A stretch of DNA of 64,000 bases from Symbiodinium natans (taxonomy: Eukaryota > Sar > Dinophyceae > Suessiales > Symbiodiniaceae), in assembly GCA_905221605.1 (NCBI GenBank), contig CAJNDS010001125.1, positions 124,001-188,000 on the forward strand, in the 5' to 3' direction. Both the position numbers and the translations under genes were made by a program. The notes beneath the pieces were generated by a model. It ran no database searches. It was not told the DNA's origin and was given only the letters and a program-made list of their open reading frames with translations. How positions within the stretch are numbered: the stretch's first letter is position 1; each line of letters starts with the position of its first letter. This document shows positions 12,530-22,385 of this stretch, in pieces.

Positions 12530-13492
12530 TCAGGCCAGGTGCTCGTCGGATTTACTTGCCACTTTGCTGGATCGCGTAGACTTGCTCAAGGTGGTAGTAG
12601 TACGTGCGATGCCCTGCATGTCCTCGAACTTTGTCTTTGCTACCTTGTGCTTGCATCGCAAGGCTCGCACAAACTCCTTTGCATCATCCTTCTTCTCAAG
12701 CATCTCGTCACGCTGTCGGCACAAGTCACGAATCTTTTGTGCTCGCTTGCTTGCTGAAGCTTTTAGAGAGTCTAGCCTCTTCTGCAAGCTCTCGAGCTGG
12801 TCGGTCACCTGGTCAACTTCAATTTGGCGAACTCTCTGAATCGCAGAATTGGCTTCGAATTCTTGCCCGAGAAGCTTCGCCTTGCTTGTCTCATCTGAGA
12901 AGGCCAGATTCAACGTGTGTAGCTCTGACTTCAACCTCTTGGTGGTCTCCTTGCTGTCGACTAAAGCAGGAGCTTCCAACTTTTGCTTGAGGCGCTTGTT
13001 GAGATCTCGTGCTTGTTCAAGCTTAAGGGTGAGGTCTTCCTTCTCCTCCTGGAGCTGCTCTTTGATCTTGCCGACCTTGGACTCTGAGGCCTTCTTGCGG
13101 GAGGCATCCTCCTTCTTCACCTTCTGCAACATCTGCTGCAGCTTCTTCACCTTTTGCTGATGCGCCTGGTTCTCCCTGTGGTTGTAGGCTTTGTCCTGCT
13201 TCAGCTGCGCACGTAGCGTGTCCAACTCCTCATCAATCTGCTTTTCCTCATCCCACATGGCCTTGTAGCGATGAAAACTTTCATCGATGACGGCGTCATC
13301 ATCTGTGTTGAGCTCACTCTCCATTTCTTCCCAATCTGCAAGCTTCTCGAGCGAAACGTCGGTGGCGCACTCAGCTGTTGTGAAGGCCTCCGACGGAACA
13401 AGGTTCTTCTTCAACGGGGGCGATGCGGCCATCTGCACGAACAGCTCAAGCTGTTCGGCCATACTCGTGGCCCCGCAGCCACCCGACATCAT
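12530..13492 (-). CDS. Coiled-coil protein of unknown function
   Basis: An intact, intron-free frame of 320 codons. The first ~85 residues are acidic and contain SLEKLADWEEMESEL. From about residue 95 to 290 the protein is almost continuously charged and heptad-like (KKLQQMLQKVKKE, EQLQEEKEDLTLKLEQA, DQLESLQKRLDSL), so a long parallel coiled coil is expected. It ends in a basic Ser/Thr-rich tail (TTTTLSKSTRSSK). I chose the ATG at 13492, which is followed by a second ATG at 13489 and preceded by a CTAAG acceptor about 7 bases upstream where a spliced leader could be joined. No signal peptide or membrane segment is seen. It resembles the coiled-coil parts of SMC, taxilin or cytoskeletal proteins, but composition alone cannot assign a family. 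Confidence 0.8.
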   Translation of the reverse strand: MMSGGCGATSMAEQLELFVQMAASPPLKKNLVPSEAFTTAECATDVSLEKLADWEEMESELNTDDDAVIDESFHRYKAMWDEEKQIDEELDTLRAQLKQDKAYNHRENQAHQQKVKKLQQMLQKVKKEDASRKKASESKVGKIKEQLQEEKEDLTLKLEQARDLNKRLKQKLEAPALVDSKETTKRLKSELHTLNLAFSDETSKAKLLGQEFEANSAIQRVRQIEVDQVTDQLESLQKRLDSLKASASKRAQKIRDLCRQRDEMLEKKDDAKEFVRALRCKHKVAKTKFEDMQGIARTTTTLSKSTRSSKVASKSDEHLA

Positions 13493-13737
13493 GGCCAACT
13501 TAGCTGGCCGCCACTGGCGCGTGTGCTAAATGGCAACTAGGACTGCAAGGTTGAAAATCCTTATCTTCATGCAAGAGCCTTTCAGGCTTTTTGAAGCTGT
13601 TCTGCTGTGCACACTCTGTGTTTTTGCCGATCGATGCTGCCCAAGCCAAGCCGAGACAGCTGCCCAGGCTTGAAAGGTTCTGCATAGCTGTGCAACCTTT
13701 ACCACATCACAGAGCATCAAGGCATGGGCGTTTACGA

Positions 13738-13832
13738 AAATAGGGGACCCCTAAACTAGACCCCAAATAGTAGGACTCCCTTATAAGAAGGATGCCAGTA
13801 CGTGCCCCTAATTTCGGAAACCCCCACATGAC
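13738..13832. mobile_element. G/C-run hairpin element (introner-like family member)
   Basis: Contains GGGGACCCC, then GACTCCCTTATAAGAAGGA, then CCCCTAATTTCGGAAACCCCC. The same three blocks in the same order occur in the GA-AG intron at 44827-44984 (read on the minus strand). It lies about 250 bp upstream of the coiled-coil gene start. Confidence 0.55.
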
Positions 13833-14838
13833 AAAGCCAATCTAAGGCAAACCAAGCTCCACCGCGCCTGAGACTTTGTGGGGCCACTCTTTGAGAGTTT
13901 GACACCGGACATGGCGCGGCAGCTGAAAACATGAGTTGCACTTATGCGCACATGTCGGGCTGTTAAGCACTTGGGAGCTGGGATACAGAAAAAACACGGT
14001 CCCTGCGAAACTTTGAAGCCTTGCTGCTTTGGCGTGAAGTACTTCTACCCATCTTGTAGAGCATTTATAGCTTGGCGGGGTGGCTCAGGCATTTCGGCTT
14101 GAGCAGATGCCCACGCACCGTTTCTCCTTTCTGCAGCCTTGCTTCTTGGATGCCAGCACAAGCACTGCTGGGCCCAGCACACTGTGCATAGTTTACTGAT
14201 GAGAAAGACACCGAAGTCACCGCATGACTCGTGCATTGCATCAGCCACTTCAGTAGTTACTGACTATTTCGAAGGGCATGCGTTGGCCTTGTATGCACCA
14301 AAACGTCTGCAATGTTTGCCGCATGCTGAGTCGGCCTTAGCAGCAAATAGCAGCTTGCAGCTGAGCTTAGCACACCCACTGCTTTGGCACATGCCAAACT
14401 TCACTGGATGAACTGGTTCCACCTTGTTGCCAACTCAGGGCAGGACTCCAGGCCTAGAAGCAGCCAATGGTTTTCTGCCTCTTCCCTCTTGAACGGGCAC
14501 TCCTGCAAGGATGAACGTTACGGTACAGCACCCGCTCTCTCGCTGTCCATGCAAAGTACCTTCACCGTACTCCAGTAAACCTTTCATGCCCGTTTACAGC
14601 ACCAAACGCTAAAAGAGGCGTGCAGACAGCTCACTCCAAACTGCCTCACACGGCAGAACACAGAAGCAACCGCCCGCTCCACTACATACACGTGGCGAAC
14701 CTCACCAAAGTGCGACTTGCGGAAGAGGCAGGTCGTTCCCAAAAGGCACTCCTTCGATGCAATAAGAACATGAAAGTGGATTAAAGTGCCATTTCCGTGT
14801 TGTTTGAACCTGTGCAGCGTCGCCGACTTATATATGTT
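13833..14838. other. No supported gene
   Basis: A minus frame ending at 14045 has a protein-like C-terminal piece (AEMPEPPRQAINALQDG) and might be a terminal exon. Nothing else is supportable. Confidence 0.25.
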
Positions 14839-14920
14839 TGTGTGAGGTTGTGAGGTTGTGAGGTTGTGAGGTTGTGAGGCTGTGAGGTTGTGAGGTTGTG
14901 AGGTTGTGAGGTTATGAGGT
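14839..14920. repeat. GTGAGGTT octamer array
   Basis: About ten TGTGAGGT units run directly into the telomere-like array that follows. The octamer shares the GGTT core with TTTAGGG, so one could have grown from the other. Confidence 0.85.
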
Positions 14921-14926
14921 GTTTGG

Positions 14927-15001
14927 GGTTTAGGGTTTAGGGTTTAGGGTTTAGGGTTTAGGGTTTAGGCTTCAGGGTTTAGGGTTTAGGGCTTAGGGTT
15001 T
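14927..15001. repeat. Telomere-like array (TTTAGGG)10
   Basis: About ten units, including variants (TTCAGGG, CTTAGGG). Confidence 0.95.
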
Positions 15002-15111
15002 CGTACAGTTTCCGCCGGCCACGCACGTCCTCGAAGATGGAGGCAGCCCGCACAAGGCAGGGGTGCATCCTGGGAGTCTGCACATGGCACGTCCCATGCA
15101 TCCTTTTTCCT

Positions 15112-15193
15112 GGTTTAGGGTTTAGGGTTTAGGGTTTAGGGTTTAGGGTTTAGGGTTTAGGGTTTAGGGTTTAGGGTTTAGGGTTTAGGGTTT
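15112..15193. repeat. Telomere-like array (TTTAGGG)11
   Basis: About eleven near-perfect units, separated from the previous array by 110 bp of unique sequence. Confidence 0.95.
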
Positions 15194-15639
15194 CCTGAGT
15201 CTGAGTCTCCGACCAACGGCAGCCCTGAGCAGGCTCCAGAGGATCTCTCCGCAGCAGCAGGACCTCTCGGAATCGATCATCAGTCAGCAAGCTCGTCGAA
15301 GCAAGCGAAACACATGATCTGGTTCCTTGCGGAGTCCCCAAGACTTTCAGATTCATCAGATGAGCCAGAACCTGCCTAAATCCTGCATCTAAACCTTGCA
15401 GATGGGGCGGGGGAGGGGAGGGCTACTTGAATCCTGACGAGGGCTCAGGTCGTGATCGCAAGGGTAAAGGCGCTGAACCGACATTTTGCAGCAGGGACTG
15501 CGAGCGAAGCCTACACTTGCTACTGTAGGCGAGCGACGCTCGCCACAAACGTATTTGTGCAGGTACTGGCATGCTTGGGAGACTTTGGCAGGCACTGCGG
15601 CGCAGAAGAAAAGAGACACTGCTGTTCAAGACCGCCCAT

Positions 15640-15945
15640 GGGACCATTCAATTTAGCGAACAGAAAAGCTCGAGCTGAAGTCGACTCTTGGCACACAAAG
15701 GGGTCAGATTCGTCAGCTTCACTCTCATCAAAACACGGATGCTTGGCTCCGCGCCTCTCCGCGTCCGCCTTGCGCGGAGCTCAAAGCCTGCAACGGAAAT
15801 CATTTGGGTACTCGATAAGCGCAAATATACTTTTGATGAGGTGCACCGCGGCCCCGAGACTCTGACCTCTTGCCATCTCTCTGGATGCAAAAGCATGGAC
15901 TCCTGGAATGGCGTGTATAGGTGTTCTTCCACGCCATCGAGGTAG
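15640..15945 (+). CDS. Putative plus-strand exons, unknown product
   Basis: Two overlapping frames each have a protein-like stretch: one near 15650-15790 (NRKARAEVDSWHTKGSD) and one near 15790-15945 (TEIIWVLDKRKYTFDEV) ending in a stop. A short intron between them would join them. No domain is recognised. They could belong with the frame at 16.3-16.8 kb or be chance. Confidence 0.25.
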
Positions 15946-16291
15946 AGTTAAACATGTTGCCATGTTGTCCACTCGATGGCGGGATACAGGTGCTCACAAC
16001 CATGAAACCTTGACAAGATGTCACAAGACTGCACGAGCCAAGTACCTTTTCTAGCAAGGTGATCTTGAACATGTCTGCGAAGAGTGTGGAACGTACACAT
16101 GTATACAGCCCAGCTTGCACAAAGCCTCTAGCCCTGTGGTGCGGGAACGAAACTCTCGGAAGGGGATGTTAGGGCAACTCACCGTCTTGATTCTGAGTAT
16201 AGATGCCAAGGTGAGCTGAATGGCAACTACATTTTAGCACACCAGTGGTCATCGCCTCACCGACGCGAAGCAGCCTGCAGTTCAGGTACCT

Positions 16292-16771
16292 TTGCCAAAC
16301 ATGTGGCAGTTGATATGCATTCTGCACAAAAAGCTGCACAAAAGCCACAGCTGGAACAAAATGCAGACACGGACGCCTACGTGCTTGACGCATCCATTTT
16401 CAGCAAAGGTGCTCAGCTGGGCCCTCTACAACCAGCACCTGCTCGCCTTTTTCAGCCTGCCCCGCGTTCACCGAGAAGGGTTGCTGGGCAAGCTCAGAAC
16501 TCTTGAGAAGGTGGCGTCCATTATCCAATCAAGCCATCTGAAACTGGGACCACTGTGGCGCGTGCGAGGCAGATCTGCTCACGCGCCCGCGAAGTTTGTT
16601 GGCCATGAAACCTCGAAGGCAAAGGCAGTCTCACCAACTCAAGTCCCAGAACGGCAAGGGCAAGATGTTGACTTAAGCGCATCCCATCTTTCCCTGACCC
16701 CAGAACTTGTTTTTCATGATCTGGCTGATGTGGTTTCCATCATAGCTCGGATTTTCTCTCCCTGGTGGTGA
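16292..16771 (+). CDS. Unknown protein, possible terminal exon
   Basis: A 159-codon plus frame with protein-like composition over its last ~110 residues (EGLLGKLRTLEKVASIIQSS, ELVFHDLADVVSIIARI) and a natural stop. The N-terminal 40 residues look less coding, so the true exon may begin near 16400. No family recognised; opposing minus frames are shorter. Confidence 0.35.
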   Translation: MPNMWQLICILHKKLHKSHSWNKMQTRTPTCLTHPFSAKVLSWALYNQHLLAFFSLPRVHREGLLGKLRTLEKVASIIQSSHLKLGPLWRVRGRSAHAPAKFVGHETSKAKAVSPTQVPERQGQDVDLSASHLSLTPELVFHDLADVVSIIARIFSPWW

Positions 16772-17831
16772 GAGCATTCGGCGGGAGACGCGACGGTTGC
16801 ATGGCCTCAGAACCTGCTCCGCTCTTGGTGCCCTCTTCGCTAACGTGGACGGGGAGGGGAGGGGGTAGGGACGGAAGTGAGTTGCATAGTTGGAAGGTTG
16901 TGAGGACACATATGGTAATACATACAATACATGAAATGCTTCATGATTGCCCCATGCATTGCTGCAGGGCCCGTGCTCCCTCCAAACAGCAGCCACAACT
17001 CGGCCATCCTGGCAGAGGGTCGTTCACGTGCACAAGGATCGTGTGGCTAAGTCAGAGCTGGTTACAGGGCTTTGGATGTGAGCTCAGCACGTGCTTCACC
17101 AATCATGCTGCTTAAGTACGATTTGCAAGTGGGGACCTCCTTTTTGGAAATCTTCTCCACCGTGAACTTGCGGTGCTCCGTGAAGAATGATTTGTGCCGG
17201 CCGCCCAGCACAGAGACCTGCGCAGACCACAGCCTTTCACCAGAACTTGCTCAGGACAAGTCAGCTGGGATGCCAACAGACGGATGTTGATCCATGAAAC
17301 CTTACTTTGGAGAAGCCATCAGTACTGCACCGAAGCAGAATGCAGAGTAAAAGCTGCAGCCAAGCAGCGGAGCTGCTTCACTATCCGCTCGCGGGCAGCC
17401 TAAGCCGAGTTCCAATGCAGATGCAGATCGCTGCTTCCAGAACGGCCAAGCAGTCAGTGGTGTCTCATCTTATCGCTTGACAACTGCAATAGACGTCACA
17501 GTTGAGCCTGAGTCATTGGCCTCATCATCAGCATCCAGGCGTGCCACGAAGCTCCCCCGGCAATGCTCCCAGCCTTCGCGAAGGCATCCGGCCACGCCCT
17601 GCTGCCTGGCTTCGTCAGCCGGTACACGGGGCTTTGTCCTTTAACGTTCAAGGGATGGTAAGAGCAGGAAAGACTCCCTGGTATCGCAGGGTTTGACAGG
17701 AGATCGTATTTGCAGCATAGATTGTCGGACGGGGTTCGAAGCGCAGCAGAAATGCCGCTAGGAGGACAGGGGAAAGTTACAAACCATCTTCATATCAAAG
17801 CACATCTTCGTGTGCAGTTCGGGTGCAGAAA

Positions 17832-17922
17832 ATGGCTAGGTTTGTCTCTGTCTGTTGGCTTTGGCTTTGTTGTGGCGAGCCTTCGGCTTTAGTTGGGGGT
17901 GGAATCCCCGCAATCAAGGTGA
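17832..17922 (+). CDS. Possible first exon with signal-peptide-like start
   Basis: ATG followed by a hydrophobic segment (ARFVSVCWLWLCCGEPSALV), then an excellent donor, ATCAAG|GTGAGT, in frame. The following exon was not found; the minisatellite block starts about 200 bp downstream and may lie in the intron. This is only a donor plus a leader-like peptide. Confidence 0.25.
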
Positions 17923-18116
17923 GTGCACAATGCTTGGCTTCACTATGCAGCTCGGGCGGGCGAAGCTTGCAGCGACGAATACATACATTACATATATTTA
18001 TTTTTTTATATTTATTTATTTATATCTATTCACTTTTATATCAAAATTTATTCATTCATTTATTCCCGAAAGCATCGCGAAGGGTTCTTCCGTGCGGAGC
18101 CCTCTGACCCAACAAC

Positions 18117-18295
18117 ATAGAGTGAAGTGCATAGAGTGAAGTGCATAGAGTGAAGTGCATAGAGTGAAGTGCATAGAGTTAAGTGCATAGAGTGAAGTGC
18201 ATAGAGTGAAGTTCATAGAGTGAATTGCATAGTGTGAATTGCATAGAGTGAAGTGCATAGAGTGAAGTGCATAGAGTGAATTGCATAGAGTGAAG
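18117..18295. repeat. 14-bp tandem repeat CATAGAGTGAAGTG
   Basis: About 12 units of CATAGAGTGAAGTG with point variants. A diverged relative (AAGTGCATA...AGT) recurs at 24290-24440. Confidence 0.9.
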
Positions 18296-18405
18296 TAGAA
18301 GTTAATAGAAATTACGAGATTTACGTAGAATTTAGTAGACCTTCGTACCCAGTCCTAGATTTCTAAATTAAAATTAATCTTTCTAAGGCGGCGGGCTGGG
18401 TTGAC

Positions 18406-18832
18406 ATCGCTCTGCGGGTTTCGGCGTGGTCGCGGTGCTAAAACCGTCGTGTTTTCACGTTTCTTGATTTGCGCGGACAACCCTCTGCGGGTTTCCGCGT
18501 GGTCGCGGTGCTAAAACCGTCGTTTTTTTACGTTTCTTTAGGTCCGCGGACAACCCTCTGCGGGTAATCGCCGGGTCGCGGTGCGAAAACCGTCGTTTTT
18601 GGTACTTTTTTCCGTGGCCGCAGACAACCCTCTGCGGGTTTCGGCGTTGGCGCGGTGCCAAAACCGTCGTGTTTTTGCGTTTTGTGACATACAAAAGTAA
18701 CCCCTCTGCGGGTTTCGGCGTTGGCGCGGTGCCAAAACCGTCGTGTTTTTGCGTTTCTTGACATGCAAACGTAACCCCTCTGCGGGTTTTCGCGTGGTCG
18801 CGGTGCGAAAACCGTAGTGTTTTGCGTTTTTT
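18406..18832. repeat. Minisatellite A, ~74-bp unit
   Basis: Six units, each beginning CCTCTGCGGGT and containing GGTGCTAAAACCGTCGT or a close variant. First of four adjoining minisatellites. The minus strand stays open in several frames throughout the block, which gives spurious frames of up to 640 codons. Confidence 0.9.
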
Positions 18833-18839
18833 TTGTCGA

Positions 18840-19608
18840 CTTGTGTAGTACAGACGTAGTACGCCGGGGACTTCCGTGGCTGGAAAATCGACTTTTGTAG
18901 TACAAACGTAGTACGCCGCGGACACGCGGAGCTTCCGTGGCTGGAAAGTCGACTTTTGTAGTACAAACGTAGTACGCCGCGGACACGCGGAGCTTCCGTG
19001 GCTGGAAAGTCGACTTTTGTAGTACAGACGTATAGTACGCCGGGGACACCCGGAGCTTCCGTGGCTGGAAAGTCGACTTTTGTAGTACAAACGTAGTACG
19101 CCGCGGACACGCGGAGCTTCCGTGGCTGGAAAGTCGACTTTTTGTAGTACAAACGTAGTACGCCGCGGACACGCGGAGCTTCCGTGGCTGGAAAGTCGAC
19201 TTTTGTAGTACAGACGTATAGTGCGCCGGGGACACCCGGAGCTTCCGTGGCTGGAAAGTCGACTTTTTGTAGTACAAACGCAGTACGCCGCGGACACGCG
19301 GAGCTTCCGTGGCTGGAAAGTCGACTTTTTGTAGTACAGACGTGCAGTACGCCGGGGACACCCGGAGCTTCCGTGGCTGGAAAGTCGACTTTTGTAGTAC
19401 AAACGTAGTACGCCGCGGACACGCAGAGCTTCCGTGGCTGGAAAATCGACTTTTGTAGTACAAACGTAGTACGCCGGGGACATCCGGAGCTTCCGTGGCT
19501 GGAAAGTCGACTTTTCTAGTACAAACGTAGTACGCCGCGGACACGCGGAGCTTCCGTGGCTGGAAAGTCGACTTTTTGTAGTACAGACGTAGTACGCCGC
19601 GGACGCCC
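18840..19608. repeat. Minisatellite B, ~61-64-bp unit
   Basis: About twelve units containing TTGTAGTACAAACGTAGTACG and GGAGCTTCCGTGGCTGG-type cores. Units alternate between CCGCGGACACGCGG and CCGGGGACACCCGG, each a short palindrome, and vary by 1-3 bp in length. Confidence 0.9.
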
Positions 19609-20078
19609 TGGGCGTCTGAAGACACCGCACATAGCATGGTAACGGACATCTGGGCGCCTGAAAAACACCGCAAATAGCATGGTAGCGGACATCTGGGCGC
19701 ATGAAAACACCGCAAATAGCATGGTAACGGACATCTGGGCGCATGAAAACACCGCAAACAAATATCATGGTAACGGACATCTGGGCGCTTGAAAAACACC
19801 GCAAATAGCATGGTAACGGACATCTGGGCGCTTGAAAACACCGCAAATAGCATGGTAACAGACATCTGGGCGCTTGAAAACACCGCAAATAGCACGGTGA
19901 CGGACGTCTGGGCGCTCGAAAACACCGCAAGTAGCATGGTAACGGACATCTGGGCGCTTGAAAACACCGCAAATAGCATGGTAACGGACATCTGGGCGCT
20001 TGAAAAACACCGCAAATAGCATGGTAACGGACATCTGGGCGCTTGAAAACACCGCAAATAGCATGGTAACGGAGTTCC
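19609..20078. repeat. Minisatellite C, 42-43-bp unit
   Basis: About eleven units of the type CACCGCAAATAGCATGGTAA plus ACATCTGGGCGC. Most units are exactly 42 bp (14 codons), so plus-strand frames repeat a 14-residue peptide (ENTANSMVTDIWAL). Confidence 0.9.
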
Positions 20079-20104
20079 GCGCGCGTGAAGACACGGGGAT
20101 GTTT

Positions 20105-20375
20105 TTGTCTTTTCTCGTCGACAACCTCGCAAATATCGTGGGACTCGAGTTCCGGGCTCGAATTCCTCGAAAACCTCGCAAATATCGTGGGACTCGAATT
20201 CCGGGATGTCGAAACCCTCCCAAACATCGTGGGACTCGAATTCCGGGGCATCAAAAACCTCTCGCAAACATCGTGGGACTCGCATTCCGGGGCGTCGAAA
20301 GCCTCGCAAATATCGTGGGACTCAAATTCCGGGTCGAAAACCTGGGAAATATCGTGGGACTCGAATGTGAATGCC
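20105..20375. repeat. Minisatellite D, ~45-60-bp unit
   Basis: About six units carrying CGCAAATATCGTGGGACTCG. It shares CGCAAATA with minisatellite C, which suggests common origin. Confidence 0.85.
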
Positions 20376-20739
20376 ATGCAGCGGACCGGGAAAAAAGTGA
20401 TCTCGTTTTGGAGGGAAGGCAGCCAGTCCTGCGCTCAGACCCGTCTCTCTGTGGGTAGTGATCAGCGGTTGCTGTCAGATGTCACATGTTTGGGCGATGT
20501 CCCATCTGGATGTCATGGGGCGCGAAGACGTCAATGAAGGGGTGAAGGCATCCCGCACTGTGTCTATGTGCTCGTGTTCGTGTGCTGTATGTCTGTTGTT
20601 TGTGCTGTTGCAGCGTGTAGGTGCTGTTACGACATCAAGAAACACGAGAAGGCATCCTGCGCTGTCTGCGTGTGCCGCATGCGTAGAACTGAATTCACGC
20701 TTGGACGTTTTGCTGTGTTAACCACCTCATGATGCGTCT

Positions 20740-20757
20740 CTGCACTTATACTTGCAG
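20740..20757 (+). promoter_or_regulatory. Possible splice-leader acceptor of the ASCH gene
   Basis: CACTTATACTTGCAG ends 17 bases before the ATG at 20775. In dinoflagellates mRNA 5' ends are made by spliced-leader addition at such AG sites. Position and form fit; direct evidence would be transcript 5' ends. Confidence 0.4.
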
Positions 20758-20774
20758 CTTCTTCACGGTTCAAC

Positions 20775-21518
20775 ATGTCGTGGCGCGGCACGAAGTCGCG
20801 GCCCTTGGGCCATCGTGGTAGCATTCAGAAGCATGGAGGAGGCTGGCGGGCGCACTTTTCGAATGTTGTCCTGTGCGATGATGTCCAGAATATCATCGGC
20901 CCGCTGCGCGAGTCCAAGAAGAAAGCGATGGCAGACTTGAACTTCATTCGTGACTCTACCACAGTGGGTGAGGCTGCTGCGCGAGCTGCCGCGCTGAAGG
21001 TTCCAGCTGGCGTGGTGAGTTCGAGCGAGACACTGTGTCTTTGCGGGCTGAACGTGCAGTATCCGTGGAGTCGGCTCCTCATGGCAGGTCGCAAGACGAT
21101 GGAAGTCAGGAAGTACGCTCTGGGGAAGTACCGCTGCTTCTCTGCGGGCGAGCAGCTGTTTCTCATCGAGACTCTGGGCAGCGGCTCCACGCAGGGTGCC
21201 ATGGTGGACATCGCGATGGCCCCCGCTCCGTTGAAGGCGCAAGTGCTCGGCGTCATCGTTTTTGCGGGCAGCATCGAGTTTGAAAATTACGACCACTTCG
21301 ATGCTCATCGATCGGATACCCTGATTGAGCAGGGTAGCTTCTATGATTGGGGGACGTCAGAGCCCCAGACGCTGTTCGGTTGGTACGTGCAGCACGTTCG
21401 TGCCTTCAAGCGGCCTGTGCCAATGGGGCACATACGGAAGTCCCTGCTCGGCTGGACCAAGCCGGTAAAGCTGTTGGTGGACTTCAAGAGCAGAAGCCCC
21501 CGGCCACCAGTCTCTTGA
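20775..21518 (+). CDS. ASCH-domain protein
   Basis: An intact intron-free frame of 247 codons. Residues ~95-215 match the ASCH fold (a PUA-like RNA or nucleotide binding beta-barrel): PWSRLLMAGRKTMEVRKY holds the family signature GxKxxExR, followed by GEQLFLIETLG, then LGVIVFAGSIEF and a conserved-looking FGWYVQHVRAF near the end. Residues 1-60 form a separate module (GGGWRAHF, then GPLRESKKKAMADLNFIRDS) that faintly recalls an AP2-type DNA-binding motif. The likely role is RNA or modified-nucleotide recognition, which is inferred. ATG 20775 follows a good acceptor. It heads the plus-strand cluster that continues with phosphatase and ubiquitin-fold-like sequences. Confidence 0.75.
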   Translation: MSWRGTKSRPLGHRGSIQKHGGGWRAHFSNVVLCDDVQNIIGPLRESKKKAMADLNFIRDSTTVGEAAARAAALKVPAGVVSSSETLCLCGLNVQYPWSRLLMAGRKTMEVRKYALGKYRCFSAGEQLFLIETLGSGSTQGAMVDIAMAPAPLKAQVLGVIVFAGSIEFENYDHFDAHRSDTLIEQGSFYDWGTSEPQTLFGWYVQHVRAFKRPVPMGHIRKSLLGWTKPVKLLVDFKSRSPRPPVS

Positions 21519-21661
21519 GGAAACGCCCTAGAAAGTGAAGCGCTAGGGACATTTACTGTGATGAATGTCTTTCTTATGAGACGAGTGCTGCAGTTTCTGT
21601 CTCTGCATCCAGTTTCCTTTTTTGACAGCTGAACACAAGTCTTCGCCGCCTGCCAGAGGAC

Positions 21662-21690
21662 GGACGCCGTCTTGCGAAAGTTCGACGGCG
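21662..21690. repeat. Hairpin element copy 1 (GGACGCCGTCTTGCGAAA)
   Basis: The core at 21662-21679 overlaps a perfect 7-bp inverted repeat, CGCCGTC (21665-21671) with GACGGCG (21684-21690). Confidence 0.65.
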
Positions 21691-22111
21691 CGGCGGCCTC
21701 TGTTTTGTATAGGGGGGCTCCCCAAGACTGGCGCGAGCACTTTTCCCGCTCTGGTGTGCGGCACGTCCAAGTTGAATTGGACGACCCCAGAATCAAATGC
21801 AACCGGGATGCTTCCTGGTTCTTCGACAGCGCAGAGCGGTGCACCCAGGCTTGTGGACAGACATGGCTCAGACTTTGCGCACTCTGCGCGAGCAGTGCCA
21901 ACAGGCGGGCGAGGAGTTCAACGTGCTCTTCCATTGCTTCGGTGGCATTAATCGCAGTCCTGCTGCCCTCTGCGCTTGGCTGGTGCTGGACGGCCAATGC
22001 AGCGTAGATGAAGCTGTGGACTGCATCTTGTCGGCTCGGCCAGCTCTGCAACCGTGGAAACGCAGAGATTATGCTCTCTTGGCTTTGCACCGCCTGCAGA
22101 ACTCTCGCTAG
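21690..22111 (+). pseudogene. Dual-specificity phosphatase-like sequence with a frame change
   Basis: The 3' frame (21850-22111) has the cysteine phosphatase signature HCFGGINRS (HCxxGxxRS), preceded by TLREQCQQAGEEF and followed by a helix with ALCAWLVLDGQ and a typical C-terminal RRDYALLALHRLQ. The upstream part of the fold (LYRGAPQDWREHF, GVRHVQVELDD, ASWFFDSAERC) is in another frame, and the switch occurs near 21840-21870. No intron of ordinary size fits there, so this is either a frameshifted gene, a base error or a very short intron. The active-site loop itself is intact. Substrate unknown; this class removes phosphate from Tyr, Ser/Thr or nucleic acid 5' ends. Confidence 0.6.
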
Positions 22112-22135
22112 TTTGAACCCTTGCTTACTCCCCTC

Positions 22136-22162
22136 AACGCTGTCTTGCGAAAGGGTCTTTCG
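22136..22162. repeat. Hairpin element copy 2
   Basis: ACGCTGTCTTGCGAAA followed by its own hairpin CGAAAG-GGT-CTTTCG (22148-22162). It lies just after the phosphatase stop. Confidence 0.55.
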
Positions 22163-22385
22163 CGTGTACCAGCCCAAGATATAAAAAGCAAAAGCTGCTT
22201 GGCCTCCTGCCTGCGCCTCAACATGCACACATATGCGCCGTCACACATTCCATCGGATGCTCTACACGCATGCGTGTTGTCTTGGACCAGCGCAGGTGCC
22301 TGCCGCGACCAGGCAGTGGACTTCGGTGCGCAGCCTCAGTGCCACTCTGCTGCTGCTTGATGGTGCACTGAAGCGGAACCGCAGC

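Noticed and set aside
18455-20377. 640-codon minus frame and two overlapping long frames
   Set aside because: They lie wholly in minisatellites A-D, are open in three registers at once and encode only the translated repeat.
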